The notes below the pieces were generated by a model. It did no database searches. It was given only the letters and a program-made list of their open reading frames with translations, and was not told where the DNA came from. A stretch of DNA of 64,000 nt from Microterricola gilva. GTDB lineage: Bacteria; Actinomycetota; Actinomycetes; Actinomycetales; Microbacteriaceae. This document shows, piece after piece, positions 19,192-26,706 of this stretch; the stretch's first letter is position 1; the number at the start of each line of letters is the position of its first letter. Location of the stretch: NCBI RefSeq assembly GCF_004217495.1, contig NZ_SHLC01000001.1, forward strand, positions 2,914,001 through 2,978,000, written 5' to 3'. The position numbers were made by a program, and so were the translations under genes.

Positions 19192-20819
19192 GACGTCTGC
19201 CCCTCCTTGGTGCGCGCGGTCTCCGCCGTGCTGCGCCCTGCGACCTCCGCCGGAATGCCGCGGGAGAACACGAGTGCGACCGCGGCGATCGCGATGAGCG
19301 CGAAGAACGCCGTGCGCAACGAGCTGATCTGGGACTCTGCGTAGACCGAGGTGAGCGTCGCGGCATCCGCCGAGCTCAGCCCAGCGTCCTCGGCGATTCC
19401 GGCAACGCTGCTGGCCGGAACGATCTCCACACCGCCTGCGGTGAGTTCGGTGACCGAGCCCTTCACGTTCTCAGGCAGGGTGCTGGCGGCGACGCCACCG
19501 GCGAATGAGGTGGCCAGCGCGCCGATCAGCACAGATCCGATCAGCGCGGTGCCGAGCGAGGAGCCGAGGTTCTGGAACACGCCCTGCAGGCCGCCGACCT
19601 CACTCGACTCGGTGCCGCTGACGGACGACATGTTCACGTTGCCGAGCTGCGAGGCGAGGAGGCCGAGCGCTGCGCCGGCGCAGAACATGCCGATGGCGAA
19701 GACCCAGCTCTTGAGTTCGATGTCGACGGATGCCAGCAGCACCACCGCACTCACGACGAGCACGGCCTGCCCCCACTGCACGATGCGCCGCGGCGACCAG
19801 GTCGAGGACAGCCGGGTGCCGACGATCGAGAAGAGGATGAGCGCGACCGAGAGCGGGAAGATCTTGATGCCCGTCTGGAGCGCGTCGAGCCCCAGCGTCA
19901 TCTGCAGGTAGACCGGCACCATGAAGAAGAGGCCGGCCGTGATGGTGTACTGCGCCCCGAGCACGCTGAGCCCGCTGCGCAGCTGGGTGATCCGGAACAT
20001 CTCCACGTGCACGAGCGGGGGCCGCCCGCTCGCGACCAGCGCCTTCTGCCTGCGCACGAACACGTAGAGCAGCACCGAGCCGGCAAGGATCAGCCACGCG
20101 GTGAGCGAGATTCCGAGCGGTGCAATCTCGACCCCTTCGACCTCGGGCGAGTGCAGGGGCGTGATCCAGCCCCAGGTCTTGCTCTGCAGCATCCCGAACA
20201 CGACGAAGACGAGTCCGAATGCGGAGAGCAGGACGCTCGGCACATCGATGCGCACCTTCTGCGGCGGGGTGGAGTCGGCGACCAGCCGCGCGCAGAGCAC
20301 GACGACGGCCATGATCACGACCTCGGCCACGAAGACGTAGCGCCAGTTCAGGTAGGTCGTGATGAAGCCACCGATCAGCGGGCCGGCGGCCACCGCAGCG
20401 CCGGAAACCGCGCCGATCACCGCATAGGCGGTGATGCGGTCCCGACCGGTGTAGTTGTCGGCAATGAGCGCGGCGATGGCCGGGATCACCAGCACGGCGC
20501 CGAGCCCCTCGATGATCGACCAGCCGAGGAACAGCGTCTGCACGTTCGGGCTGAGCGCCGTGGTGAGCGATCCGATGGCGTAGACGATGGATCCGATGAC
20601 GAAGGCGCGGCGTCTGCCCCAGACGTCACCGAGCTTCGCCCCGAGCAGCATCACGGCCGCCATGGTCAACGTGTAGAAGGTGATCGCGGCCTGCATGGCG
20701 GCCACGGTCGTGTCCAGGTCGGCCACGACCGTCGAGATCGAGACGTTCATCACCGTGCCGTCCAACACCATGACGAATTGGGCAGAGCCGAGGATGATGA
20801 CGACTAACCATTTCTTCAT
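19188..20819 (-). CDS. MFS drug exporter, DHA2 (14-helix) type
   Basis: A 543-residue proton-driven exporter. The DHA2 signature LDGTVMNVS is at about residues 19-27, motif A (GAKLGDVWGRRRAF) at 60-73, and motif C near AVIGAVSGAAVAAGPLIGG. Length and helix count fit the EmrB/QacA branch, which expels drugs and other toxic compounds. I chose the ATG at 20819 because GAGGGAG precedes it and the sequence upstream is not conserved in type. The two following membrane genes are co-transcribed. Confidence 0.9.
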   Translation of the reverse strand: MKKWLVVIILGSAQFVMVLDGTVMNVSISTVVADLDTTVAAMQAAITFYTLTMAAVMLLGAKLGDVWGRRRAFVIGSIVYAIGSLTTALSPNVQTLFLGWSIIEGLGAVLVIPAIAALIADNYTGRDRITAYAVIGAVSGAAVAAGPLIGGFITTYLNWRYVFVAEVVIMAVVVLCARLVADSTPPQKVRIDVPSVLLSAFGLVFVVFGMLQSKTWGWITPLHSPEVEGVEIAPLGISLTAWLILAGSVLLYVFVRRQKALVASGRPPLVHVEMFRITQLRSGLSVLGAQYTITAGLFFMVPVYLQMTLGLDALQTGIKIFPLSVALILFSIVGTRLSSTWSPRRIVQWGQAVLVVSAVVLLASVDIELKSWVFAIGMFCAGAALGLLASQLGNVNMSSVSGTESSEVGGLQGVFQNLGSSLGTALIGSVLIGALATSFAGGVAASTLPENVKGSVTELTAGGVEIVPASSVAGIAEDAGLSSADAATLTSVYAESQISSLRTAFFALIAIAAVALVFSRGIPAEVAGRSTAETARTKEGQTS

Positions 20820-20995
20820 GAAGCGGCCGACTCCCTCTGACGCCCGGCGAATCCGGATCCCGCAGGCCAAGTATTGACCCCGACCCGGCCACGGCGCAAC
20901 GGACACGCGGGGGTAGCGCTGAGCAAAAGTACCGGGGTACAGTCTGAGCCACTGGCGCAGCCGTGGGGGTGTGCCCCGAAAGAATGGTCACGACT

Positions 20996-21367
20996 ATGAA
21001 TTTCTGGGACGTTGTCGGTTTCTTCTTCTGGACATGGGTGGTCGTGGCCTACCTGATGGTCCTGTTCTGGATCCTCAGCGACCTGTTCCGAGATCACGCC
21101 CTCAGCGGCTGGTTCAAGGCCATCTGGATCTTCTTCCTGATCTTCGTGCCATTCCTCACCGCGCTCGTCTACCTGATCGCGCGCGGTGCGTCGATGAACG
21201 AGCGGGCCGGCCGCAACGCCGGCGTCGTCCCTGAGGACTATTCGAAGCCGGCGCCATCGGCGACCCCGGCGGCCGACATCGCGCAGGCGAAGGCGCTGCT
21301 GGATGCCGGCACCATCAACCAACGCGAGTACGACGCGCTCAAGGCGAAAGCCATGGGCGAGTTCTAA
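20996..21367 (+). CDS. PLDc_N / SHOCT-domain membrane protein
   Basis: A 123-residue protein. Two membrane helices (VVGFFFWTWVVVAYLMVLFWIL and IWIFFLIFVPFLTALVYLIARG) form a PLDc_N-type (phospholipase D N-terminal, Cls-like) module. After a linker, a short C-terminal oligomerisation domain follows (ALLDAGTINQREYDALKAKAM, the SHOCT pattern). Its role is unknown, possibly membrane-associated scaffolding. An ATG at 20984 would add four residues. Neither start has a strong ribosome binding site. Confidence 0.75.
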   Translation: MNFWDVVGFFFWTWVVVAYLMVLFWILSDLFRDHALSGWFKAIWIFFLIFVPFLTALVYLIARGASMNERAGRNAGVVPEDYSKPAPSATPAADIAQAKALLDAGTINQREYDALKAKAMGEF

Positions 21368-21385
21368 GAGACAGGGGCCGGGACG

Positions 21386-22819
21386 ATGGCCGAGTCGGGC
21401 GCCGCCACGAGCGGCATCAGCGAATCATTTCGACTGCGGGCGGCCGCCGGGCGTGACGCCCGCCGACGATCACCGCGTTCCGGCGCGTCTGACTGGCATG
21501 CGGCATCCGACCGGCCCGATCCCGTCTCCCTCCTCGAGGAACAGGCGCTCAGCCGGGCGCCGGAGCTCGTCCCCATCCGCTACGGGCGCATGCTCGTGTC
21601 GCCGTTCACCTTCTTTCGCGGCGCCGCACTGCTCATGGCGTCCGATCTCGCCGGCACGCCGGACTCCGGGATCACCGTGCAGCTCTGCGGCGATGCGCAC
21701 CTGTCGAACTTCGGGGTGTTCGGCACACCGGAGCGTTCGCTGCTCTTCGACATCAACGACTTCGACGAGACCCTGCCAGGGCCGTGGGAGTGGGATCTCA
21801 AGCGCCTGGCCGCGAGCTTTGAGGTGGCCGGGCAACACCGCGGCTTCAGCGAGGCGGAACGGCGCGACAGCGTGCTGGCGCTGGCCCGCTCCTATCGCGA
21901 GCGGATGCGGCTCGCCGCTGACTCCCCCGTGCTCCGCTCCTGGTACGACCGGCTGAACGCCGACGACGCCCTCACCTGGTTGCAGAACGAGCAGGCGGAG
22001 GGCCGAGCCGACAAGAGGCAGGTCAAGCGCACGACGGAGGTCTTCGCGAAGGCGCGCACCCGCGACAGCGCGCGGGCCACCAAGAAGCTCGTCGGCGTCA
22101 TCGATGGCGAGCTGCGGATTCTCTCCTTCCCCCCTCTCATCGTGCCGATCGGCGAGCTGGCCGGGGAGGGGCGCACCCGCGAGCAGGAAGTGGAGCAGAT
22201 GCGCGAGCTGATCTCCTCCTACATGGAGACACTCGGCAACCAGCACCACCCCGCCCACGAGTACGAGTACGTGCACATGGCTCGCAAGGTCGTCGGTGTC
22301 GGCAGCGTCGGCACGCGCGCGTGGATCATCTTGCTGCGCGGGCGCAACGACCAGGACCTCCTGTTGCTGCAGGCGAAGGAGGCGCAGCGATCGGTGCTTG
22401 AACGCTTCCTGCCCACCAGCGAGCATGAGCACCAGGGCGAACGTGTCGTGCGCGGCCAGCGCATGATGCAGGCGGCGAGCGACATCTTCCTCGGCTGGCA
22501 GCGGGTGGAGGGCTTTGACGGCGAGAACCGCGACTTCTACGTGCGCCAGATGCACGATTGGAAGGGGTCGGCCGACATCGAGATCATGAACCCGACCGGG
22601 CTCCTGCTCTACGCGCACCTCTGCGGCGAGACGCTGGCACGGGCGCACGCCCGCGCGGGCGACCGCGTCGCTATCGCCGCCTACCTCGGCGGTTCCGATG
22701 TGTTCGACCGGGCCATCGCCGACTTCGCGAGTGCATACGCCGAACAGAACAACCGCGACTACGCGGCGTTCCGGGCGGCCGTCGAGTCCGGCCGTCTCGA
22801 GGCGCTCAGCGGGCTCTGA
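21386..22819 (+). CDS. DUF2252-family protein
   Basis: A 477-residue protein with the DUF2252 hallmarks: RYGRMLVSPFTFFRGAA, LCGDAHLSNFGVF, DINDFDETLPGPWEWDLKRLAAS, and QMHDWKGSADIE near the C-terminus. The fold is distantly kinase/phosphotransferase-like (GDAHLSNFG resembles an aminoglycoside phosphotransferase HGDLHPGN motif, followed by DFDE), but activity has not been established. The ATG at 21386 has AGGGGCCGGG upstream. It starts 18 nt after the SHOCT gene and may share its transcript. Confidence 0.85.
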   Translation: MAESGAATSGISESFRLRAAAGRDARRRSPRSGASDWHAASDRPDPVSLLEEQALSRAPELVPIRYGRMLVSPFTFFRGAALLMASDLAGTPDSGITVQLCGDAHLSNFGVFGTPERSLLFDINDFDETLPGPWEWDLKRLAASFEVAGQHRGFSEAERRDSVLALARSYRERMRLAADSPVLRSWYDRLNADDALTWLQNEQAEGRADKRQVKRTTEVFAKARTRDSARATKKLVGVIDGELRILSFPPLIVPIGELAGEGRTREQEVEQMRELISSYMETLGNQHHPAHEYEYVHMARKVVGVGSVGTRAWIILLRGRNDQDLLLLQAKEAQRSVLERFLPTSEHEHQGERVVRGQRMMQAASDIFLGWQRVEGFDGENRDFYVRQMHDWKGSADIEIMNPTGLLLYAHLCGETLARAHARAGDRVAIAAYLGGSDVFDRAIADFASAYAEQNNRDYAAFRAAVESGRLEALSGL

Positions 22820-22837
22820 CGGCTCCGCACTGACCGA

Positions 22838-23872
22838 TCAGAGGACGGGGATGCCGGGGCGCGCTGCCCTGCGCTCGCGCTTCACGGCGTACATCGCCTC
22901 ATCCGCCTGCCGGAGAGCCGACTCTGCCGTCGTGCTCGGTGCGTCGACGACCACGACGCCGACGCTGGCGCCGGCATAATCGACGACCCCGTTGCTGAGC
23001 TCGAAACTCCCGATGGTGCACTCGGCCAGCCGCGAGCGCAGCGCCTCGGCGGCATCCGCCATGCCCGGTCCGCCCGACAGCTCAGGTGCTTCGCCGATCA
23101 CGACGAACTCATCGCCGCCGAGCCTGGCCAGCAACTCCCCCTGCCGCACCGCGGACCCGAGGCGGCGAGCGATGGCGAGGAGGAACTCGTCGCCGATGTC
23201 GTGGCCGTGCGCGTCGTTGACTGCCTTGAAACCGTCGAGGTCGATGAAGGCGACGATCACGCCGCGATCGTCACGGGTGCCGCGGGCCAACGCACGGCGC
23301 AGTTCATCGAGGAGCAGCCGTCGATTCGGCAGCCCGGTGAGGGCATCCGTCGAGGCGTGAGAGGCCAACTCGTTGTTCGCCTGCTGCAGAGTCTGGAACA
23401 GCAGCTCGCGCTCGACCTGCTGTGCGATCAGCTTCGCGAAGAGTTCGAGCACCATCTGTGACTGCGGCTTCAGGGGCAGCGGCGCCGCGCTGGCCGCGCA
23501 CAGTGTCCCGTACAGGCCCCCGGTCTCGGTCTCGATCGGCATGCTGACGTAGGTATGGATGTTCAGTGCGGCTGCCGCTTCGGAGTCGGCCCATCGCACG
23601 GGCACGTCCGAGGTGTAGAAGTGGCTCTCATCGAGCGCGCGCTTGCACAGGGTGTCCTCCCACGGCACAGCGAGTCCCTCGGAGATCTGCAGCTCGCTGA
23701 CGTTGCGCGCGAACAGGATGCTCTGCACCCCGCGCTCGAGGTCGACCGTCGTTAGGTAGGTCGACTCGAGACCGGTGACAGCCTCGAGCATCTCAAGCAT
23801 CGGGCGGGCCAGGTCCTCAAGCGTCTTCGCAGCGGTAACGGTGCGGGTGAGTTGGTCAAGCACGGCGTCCAT
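22838..23872 (-). CDS. GAF-GGDEF diguanylate cyclase
   Basis: A 344-residue signalling enzyme expected to make cyclic di-GMP from GTP. A GAF sensor domain covers about residues 15-155. The GGDEF domain starts with DALTGLPNR (176-184) and has FIDLDGFKAVNDAHGHDIGD and the intact active site RLGGDEF (250-256). The inhibitory I-site, normally RxxD, reads RxxE here (243-246), so product inhibition may be weaker. No signal peptide or membrane helix is present. The GGGG just upstream of the ATG at 23872 is closer than ideal. Confidence 0.88.
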   Translation of the reverse strand: MDAVLDQLTRTVTAAKTLEDLARPMLEMLEAVTGLESTYLTTVDLERGVQSILFARNVSELQISEGLAVPWEDTLCKRALDESHFYTSDVPVRWADSEAAAALNIHTYVSMPIETETGGLYGTLCAASAAPLPLKPQSQMVLELFAKLIAQQVERELLFQTLQQANNELASHASTDALTGLPNRRLLLDELRRALARGTRDDRGVIVAFIDLDGFKAVNDAHGHDIGDEFLLAIARRLGSAVRQGELLARLGGDEFVVIGEAPELSGGPGMADAAEALRSRLAECTIGSFELSNGVVDYAGASVGVVVVDAPSTTAESALRQADEAMYAVKRERRAARPGIPVL

Positions 23873-23965
23873 GACCCCATTCTGGCCACGATTGCACGGC
23901 GAGGGCGACAGCGCGCCGTGCAAGCGACGGAGTGGTCAGCTGCTGTGGCGAGGCCGCGCTCGGGC

Positions 23966-24352
23966 TCAGCCGAGCAGCTCGGCCGAGCCCATGAGCTTGT
24001 CGATGGTGATCTCGATCACGACGCGGCTCGGGTTGACCCGTGGCTGGCGGTAGCGTTCCGCGTACAGCGCGACGGCGTGGGCGACGGCATCGGCATCACG
24101 GTTGATGCGTGCCCGACCCGCGAAGGAGATCCACTGGCCCTCGTGTACCTGGGCGACGGTGGCCGTTCCGCCGCGTTCGACGTTGCGCACCTTCTGCGTG
24201 CCGTCCGAGGTGATGATGCGAACGAGCCCGCCATCGAGGGTGAAACCGACTGGCACAGCGTGGATGCCGCCGCGATGGGCAAGTGTCGAGAGGATCGCCA
24301 GGTGTCGTTCGGTCACGAAGCGCGTCGCGGCGTCCGTCAGCTCGGTTGTCAT
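23966..24352 (-). CDS. PPOX-class F420-dependent oxidoreductase-like protein
   Basis: A 128-residue split-barrel flavin/deazaflavin-binding protein of the pyridoxamine-5'-phosphate-oxidase-like superfamily. Visible features are HLAILSTLAHRGGIHAVPVGFTLDGG, KVRNVERGGTATVAQVHEGQWISFAGRARI and a conserved C-terminal IEITIDKLMG. In actinobacteria the closest types use F420 to reduce small organic substrates. That cofactor is family-level knowledge here. The start context ATGGAGGCATGAC is unusual, because the GGAGG sits only 1 nt before the ATG. Confidence 0.78.
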   Translation of the reverse strand: MTTELTDAATRFVTERHLAILSTLAHRGGIHAVPVGFTLDGGLVRIITSDGTQKVRNVERGGTATVAQVHEGQWISFAGRARINRDADAVAHAVALYAERYRQPRVNPSRVVIEITIDKLMGSAELLG

Positions 24353-24473
24353 GCCTCCATTGTCCCAAAGCCGCGACGCTGCGCGGTCAGACCATACGCT
24401 CACGCAACACGCTGGCTGTTCAGCTGGGCGTGCGCCATCGTTCACGGCGCCCAGCCCACCAGGAAGAGCATCC

Positions 24474-25043
24474 ATGCCCCAGCCACTCACTCGCACACTG
24501 CGTGCGGCCGCATCCGCAGTCCTCGTCTCCCTCCTCGCGCTCACGCTCAGTTCGTGTGCGCCACCGGCCGATGGACCGGCAGCGGCGAGCGAGGCGGATC
24601 TCGGCGCGGAGGACGGCTACATTCCCGAGGGCGAGAGCGTCTCGCCCTACGCCGACGATCTCCCGACCATCGCCAATCTCGACCTCGATCTGCGCGCTGC
24701 CCTGCAGCGGGCTGCCGCCGACGCGGCCGCCGATGGCGTCGAGATGCTCGTGACCGACGGCTGGCGCAGCGAGCGCTACCAACAGCTGCTCCTCGACAAC
24801 GCGATCCGCAACTATCTCAGCGAGGAGGAGGCGCGCAAGTGGGTGAAGACCCCGGAGGAGTCGACGCACGTGCGCGGGCTCGCCGTCGACATCGGGCCGA
24901 CGGATGCCGACAGCTGGCTGAGCCAGCACGGCAACGACTACGGCCTGTGCCAGACATACGGCAACGAGATGTGGCACTTCGAACTGGCGGTGCGGCCGGG
25001 CGAGACGTGCCCGGCGCCGCTGAATGATGCCTCGGCCGGCTGA
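24474..25043 (+). CDS. VanY-type D-alanyl-D-alanine carboxypeptidase lipoprotein
   Basis: A 189-residue exported peptidase. The N-terminus is a lipoprotein signal (LVSLLALTLSSC, lipid-modified Cys 28). The VanY/peptidase M15 zinc site is visible as H132 and D139 in STHVRGLAVDIGP and H168 in EMWHFEL. It should trim peptidoglycan stem peptides outside the membrane. The ATG at 24474 follows AGGAAG. The protein is somewhat smaller than typical VanY but has all ligands. Confidence 0.85.
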   Translation: MPQPLTRTLRAAASAVLVSLLALTLSSCAPPADGPAAASEADLGAEDGYIPEGESVSPYADDLPTIANLDLDLRAALQRAAADAAADGVEMLVTDGWRSERYQQLLLDNAIRNYLSEEEARKWVKTPEESTHVRGLAVDIGPTDADSWLSQHGNDYGLCQTYGNEMWHFELAVRPGETCPAPLNDASAG

Positions 25044-25064
25044 CGACCGAGCGGGTTCGGCGGC

Positions 25065-25640
25065 CTACTGCTGTGCGGCGCGTGCGGCGGCCGCCAGGAA
25101 GGCGGGGCGCACGAGCTCCCAGCCGTCGAGGTAGCCGCCGACCATGGCCGCATCGCGCAGGAGCACGAGCTGTGCGGCGGCGCCGGCGGCGTCCGCCACC
25201 CCCGCCGCGTCCAAGACGGTCTCGAGCTCGGTCCGGAACCACGCACGGTGCGCCCCGACCGCCTGCCGAACCGGGCTGTCGGCGTCCGGGTACTCGGCTG
25301 CGGCATTGATGAATGGACAGCCGCGGGTGTGGTGACGGGCCACATCGTCGGCGAGGCCGGTGATCACAAGGCCGACGAGCTGCTTCGGCTCGGCACCGGA
25401 CGCCTCGGCCGCCGCGAAGGTGGCGCGAATCTGCGCGTCCTCGACGCCGAGGTACGCCTCGACCAGGTCCTCCTTGCTCGGAAAGTGGCGGTAGAAGGTC
25501 GCCCGGGTCACGCCGGCCTCCGCCAGGATCCGGTCGACGCCGACCGAGTGGATGCCCTCGCGGTAGAAGAGCTCGGATGCGGCGCGCAGCAGGCGCTCGC
25601 GGGCCTCGGAGGCGCCGCTGGGAGTCGTTCGAGTAGCCAT
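25065..25640 (-). CDS. TetR-family regulator
   Basis: A 191-residue repressor. The N-terminal helix-turn-helix (ILAEAGVTRATFYRHFPSKEDLVEAYL, about residues 38-64) and the C-terminal TetR_C-like segment with RGCPFINAAAEYPD are typical of the YcdC/AcrR-like group that responds to small electrophilic or aromatic compounds. The start is preceded by TATCAT 7 nt upstream with no ribosome binding site, so it may be leaderless. The divergent alpha/beta hydrolase and two GAACGATC sites between them indicate a regulator-target pair. Confidence 0.9.
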   Translation of the reverse strand: MATRTTPSGASEARERLLRAASELFYREGIHSVGVDRILAEAGVTRATFYRHFPSKEDLVEAYLGVEDAQIRATFAAAEASGAEPKQLVGLVITGLADDVARHHTRGCPFINAAAEYPDADSPVRQAVGAHRAWFRTELETVLDAAGVADAAGAAAQLVLLRDAAMVGGYLDGWELVRPAFLAAAARAAQQ

Positions 25641-25647
25641 AAGCAAA

Positions 25648-25665
25648 ATGATAGAACGATCTTTC
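25648..25665 (-). promoter_or_regulatory. Leaderless tetR promoter with overlapping operator
   Basis: On the minus strand TATCAT (25653-25648) lies 7 nt before the ATG at 25640. The near-palindrome GAACGATCTTTC (25654-25665) abuts it, so repressor binding would block this promoter. Confidence 0.6.
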
Positions 25666-25674
25666 TCTTTTTGC

Positions 25675-25733
25675 TTGACATGCCGCACGGCGAGGCGTAG
25701 CTTTCATTTCAGAAGCAGAAAGAACGATCGTTC
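25675..25733 (+). promoter_or_regulatory. Promoter and TetR operator of the hydrolase gene
   Basis: TTGACA (25675-25680) and TAGCTT (25698-25703) are separated by 17 bp, a good sigma-A-type promoter. The perfect palindrome GAACGATCGTTC (25722-25733) lies about 20 bp downstream of the -10 and matches the second site beside tetR. Confidence 0.75.
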
Positions 25734-25769
25734 CACTTAGCGGAGCGGCACCACCAAGGAGAAGGAACC

Positions 25770-26600
25770 ATGACCACCACAGACAAAGCCCCCATCGTCC
25801 TCATCCACGGCCTGTGGATGACCCCGCGCAGCTGGAACACCTGGGCCGAGTACTTCCGGTCCCGCGGCCACGAGGTGATCATCCCCGGCTGGCCCGGCAT
25901 CGATGACCGCTCCGTCGCCGATGTGCGCAGCAACCCCGACGCACTCAAGGGCATCGGTCTGAAGCAGATCGCAGACCACTACGAGCGCATCATTCGCGCA
26001 CTCCCCCAGAAGCCGATCATCATGGGGCACTCCTTCGGCGGCCTGCTCACCCAGATGCTCGCCGATCGCGACCTCGGAATCGCCTACGTGGGCGTCACCC
26101 CCGGCCAGCCGGCCGGCATCACGACCCTGCCGGCGTCGACGTTGTGGACGGGAACGCCCATCCTCGCGAATCCGTTCGGCAAGAACGGCGCGAAGCCGCT
26201 CTCCAAGTCGCACTTCCACTTCACCTTCGGCAACGACCTCGGTCGCGCAGAGTCGGATGCGCTCTGGGAGGAGTTCGCCGTCAACTCGTACAACCGCGTG
26301 TTCTTCGAGGGAGTCGCGGCGGCCTTCAACGAGAAGGGCGGCGTCAGCCACGTGAACTTCGCGAAGGCCGACCGTGCCCCGCTGCTCGTGATCACCGGAG
26401 AGATCGACCACGTCGTCCCCCCGGCCATCGGCCAGGCGATCGTCAAGAAGTACAACGCGAGCGGCAGTCCTGCCCTCGTCGAATACAAGGAGTACGCCGG
26501 CCGCACACACCGGATCGTCAGCCAGGACGGCTGGGAAGAGGTGGCCGAGTACGCGCTGGACTGGGCCGTCGCGCACTCCACAGCCAGCAGCGCCGCGTAG
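25770..26600 (+). CDS. Alpha/beta hydrolase
   Basis: A 276-residue alpha/beta-fold hydrolase. The nucleophile elbow GHSFGG is at residues 86-91 (S88), with the likely acid D213 (GEIDHVVPP) and histidine H247 (GRTHRIV) completing the triad. The oxyanion strand IVLIHGLWM is at 9-17. An AAGGAGAAGGAACC ribosome binding site precedes the ATG. It is induced through the divergent TetR gene, judging by the palindromes. The substrate is unknown and there is no signal peptide. Confidence 0.88.
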   Translation: MTTTDKAPIVLIHGLWMTPRSWNTWAEYFRSRGHEVIIPGWPGIDDRSVADVRSNPDALKGIGLKQIADHYERIIRALPQKPIIMGHSFGGLLTQMLADRDLGIAYVGVTPGQPAGITTLPASTLWTGTPILANPFGKNGAKPLSKSHFHFTFGNDLGRAESDALWEEFAVNSYNRVFFEGVAAAFNEKGGVSHVNFAKADRAPLLVITGEIDHVVPPAIGQAIVKKYNASGSPALVEYKEYAGRTHRIVSQDGWEEVAEYALDWAVAHSTASSAA

Positions 26601-26622
26601 CCGGCTGGCCGGGCCGCGACTC

Positions 26623-26651
26623 TTGCCAGCCCCGTGGCACGGTTGTAGCCT
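26623..26651 (+). promoter_or_regulatory. Likely promoter of the MMPL operon
   Basis: TTGCCA (26623-26628) and TAGCCT (26646-26651) are spaced by 17 bp and lie 55 nt upstream of the MMPL start. Confidence 0.5.
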
Positions 26652-26706
26652 GTGGGGCACCAGCCCGCCAGAACCGCTCTGAGACTGCAACCCGAAACAG
26701 TTGACG

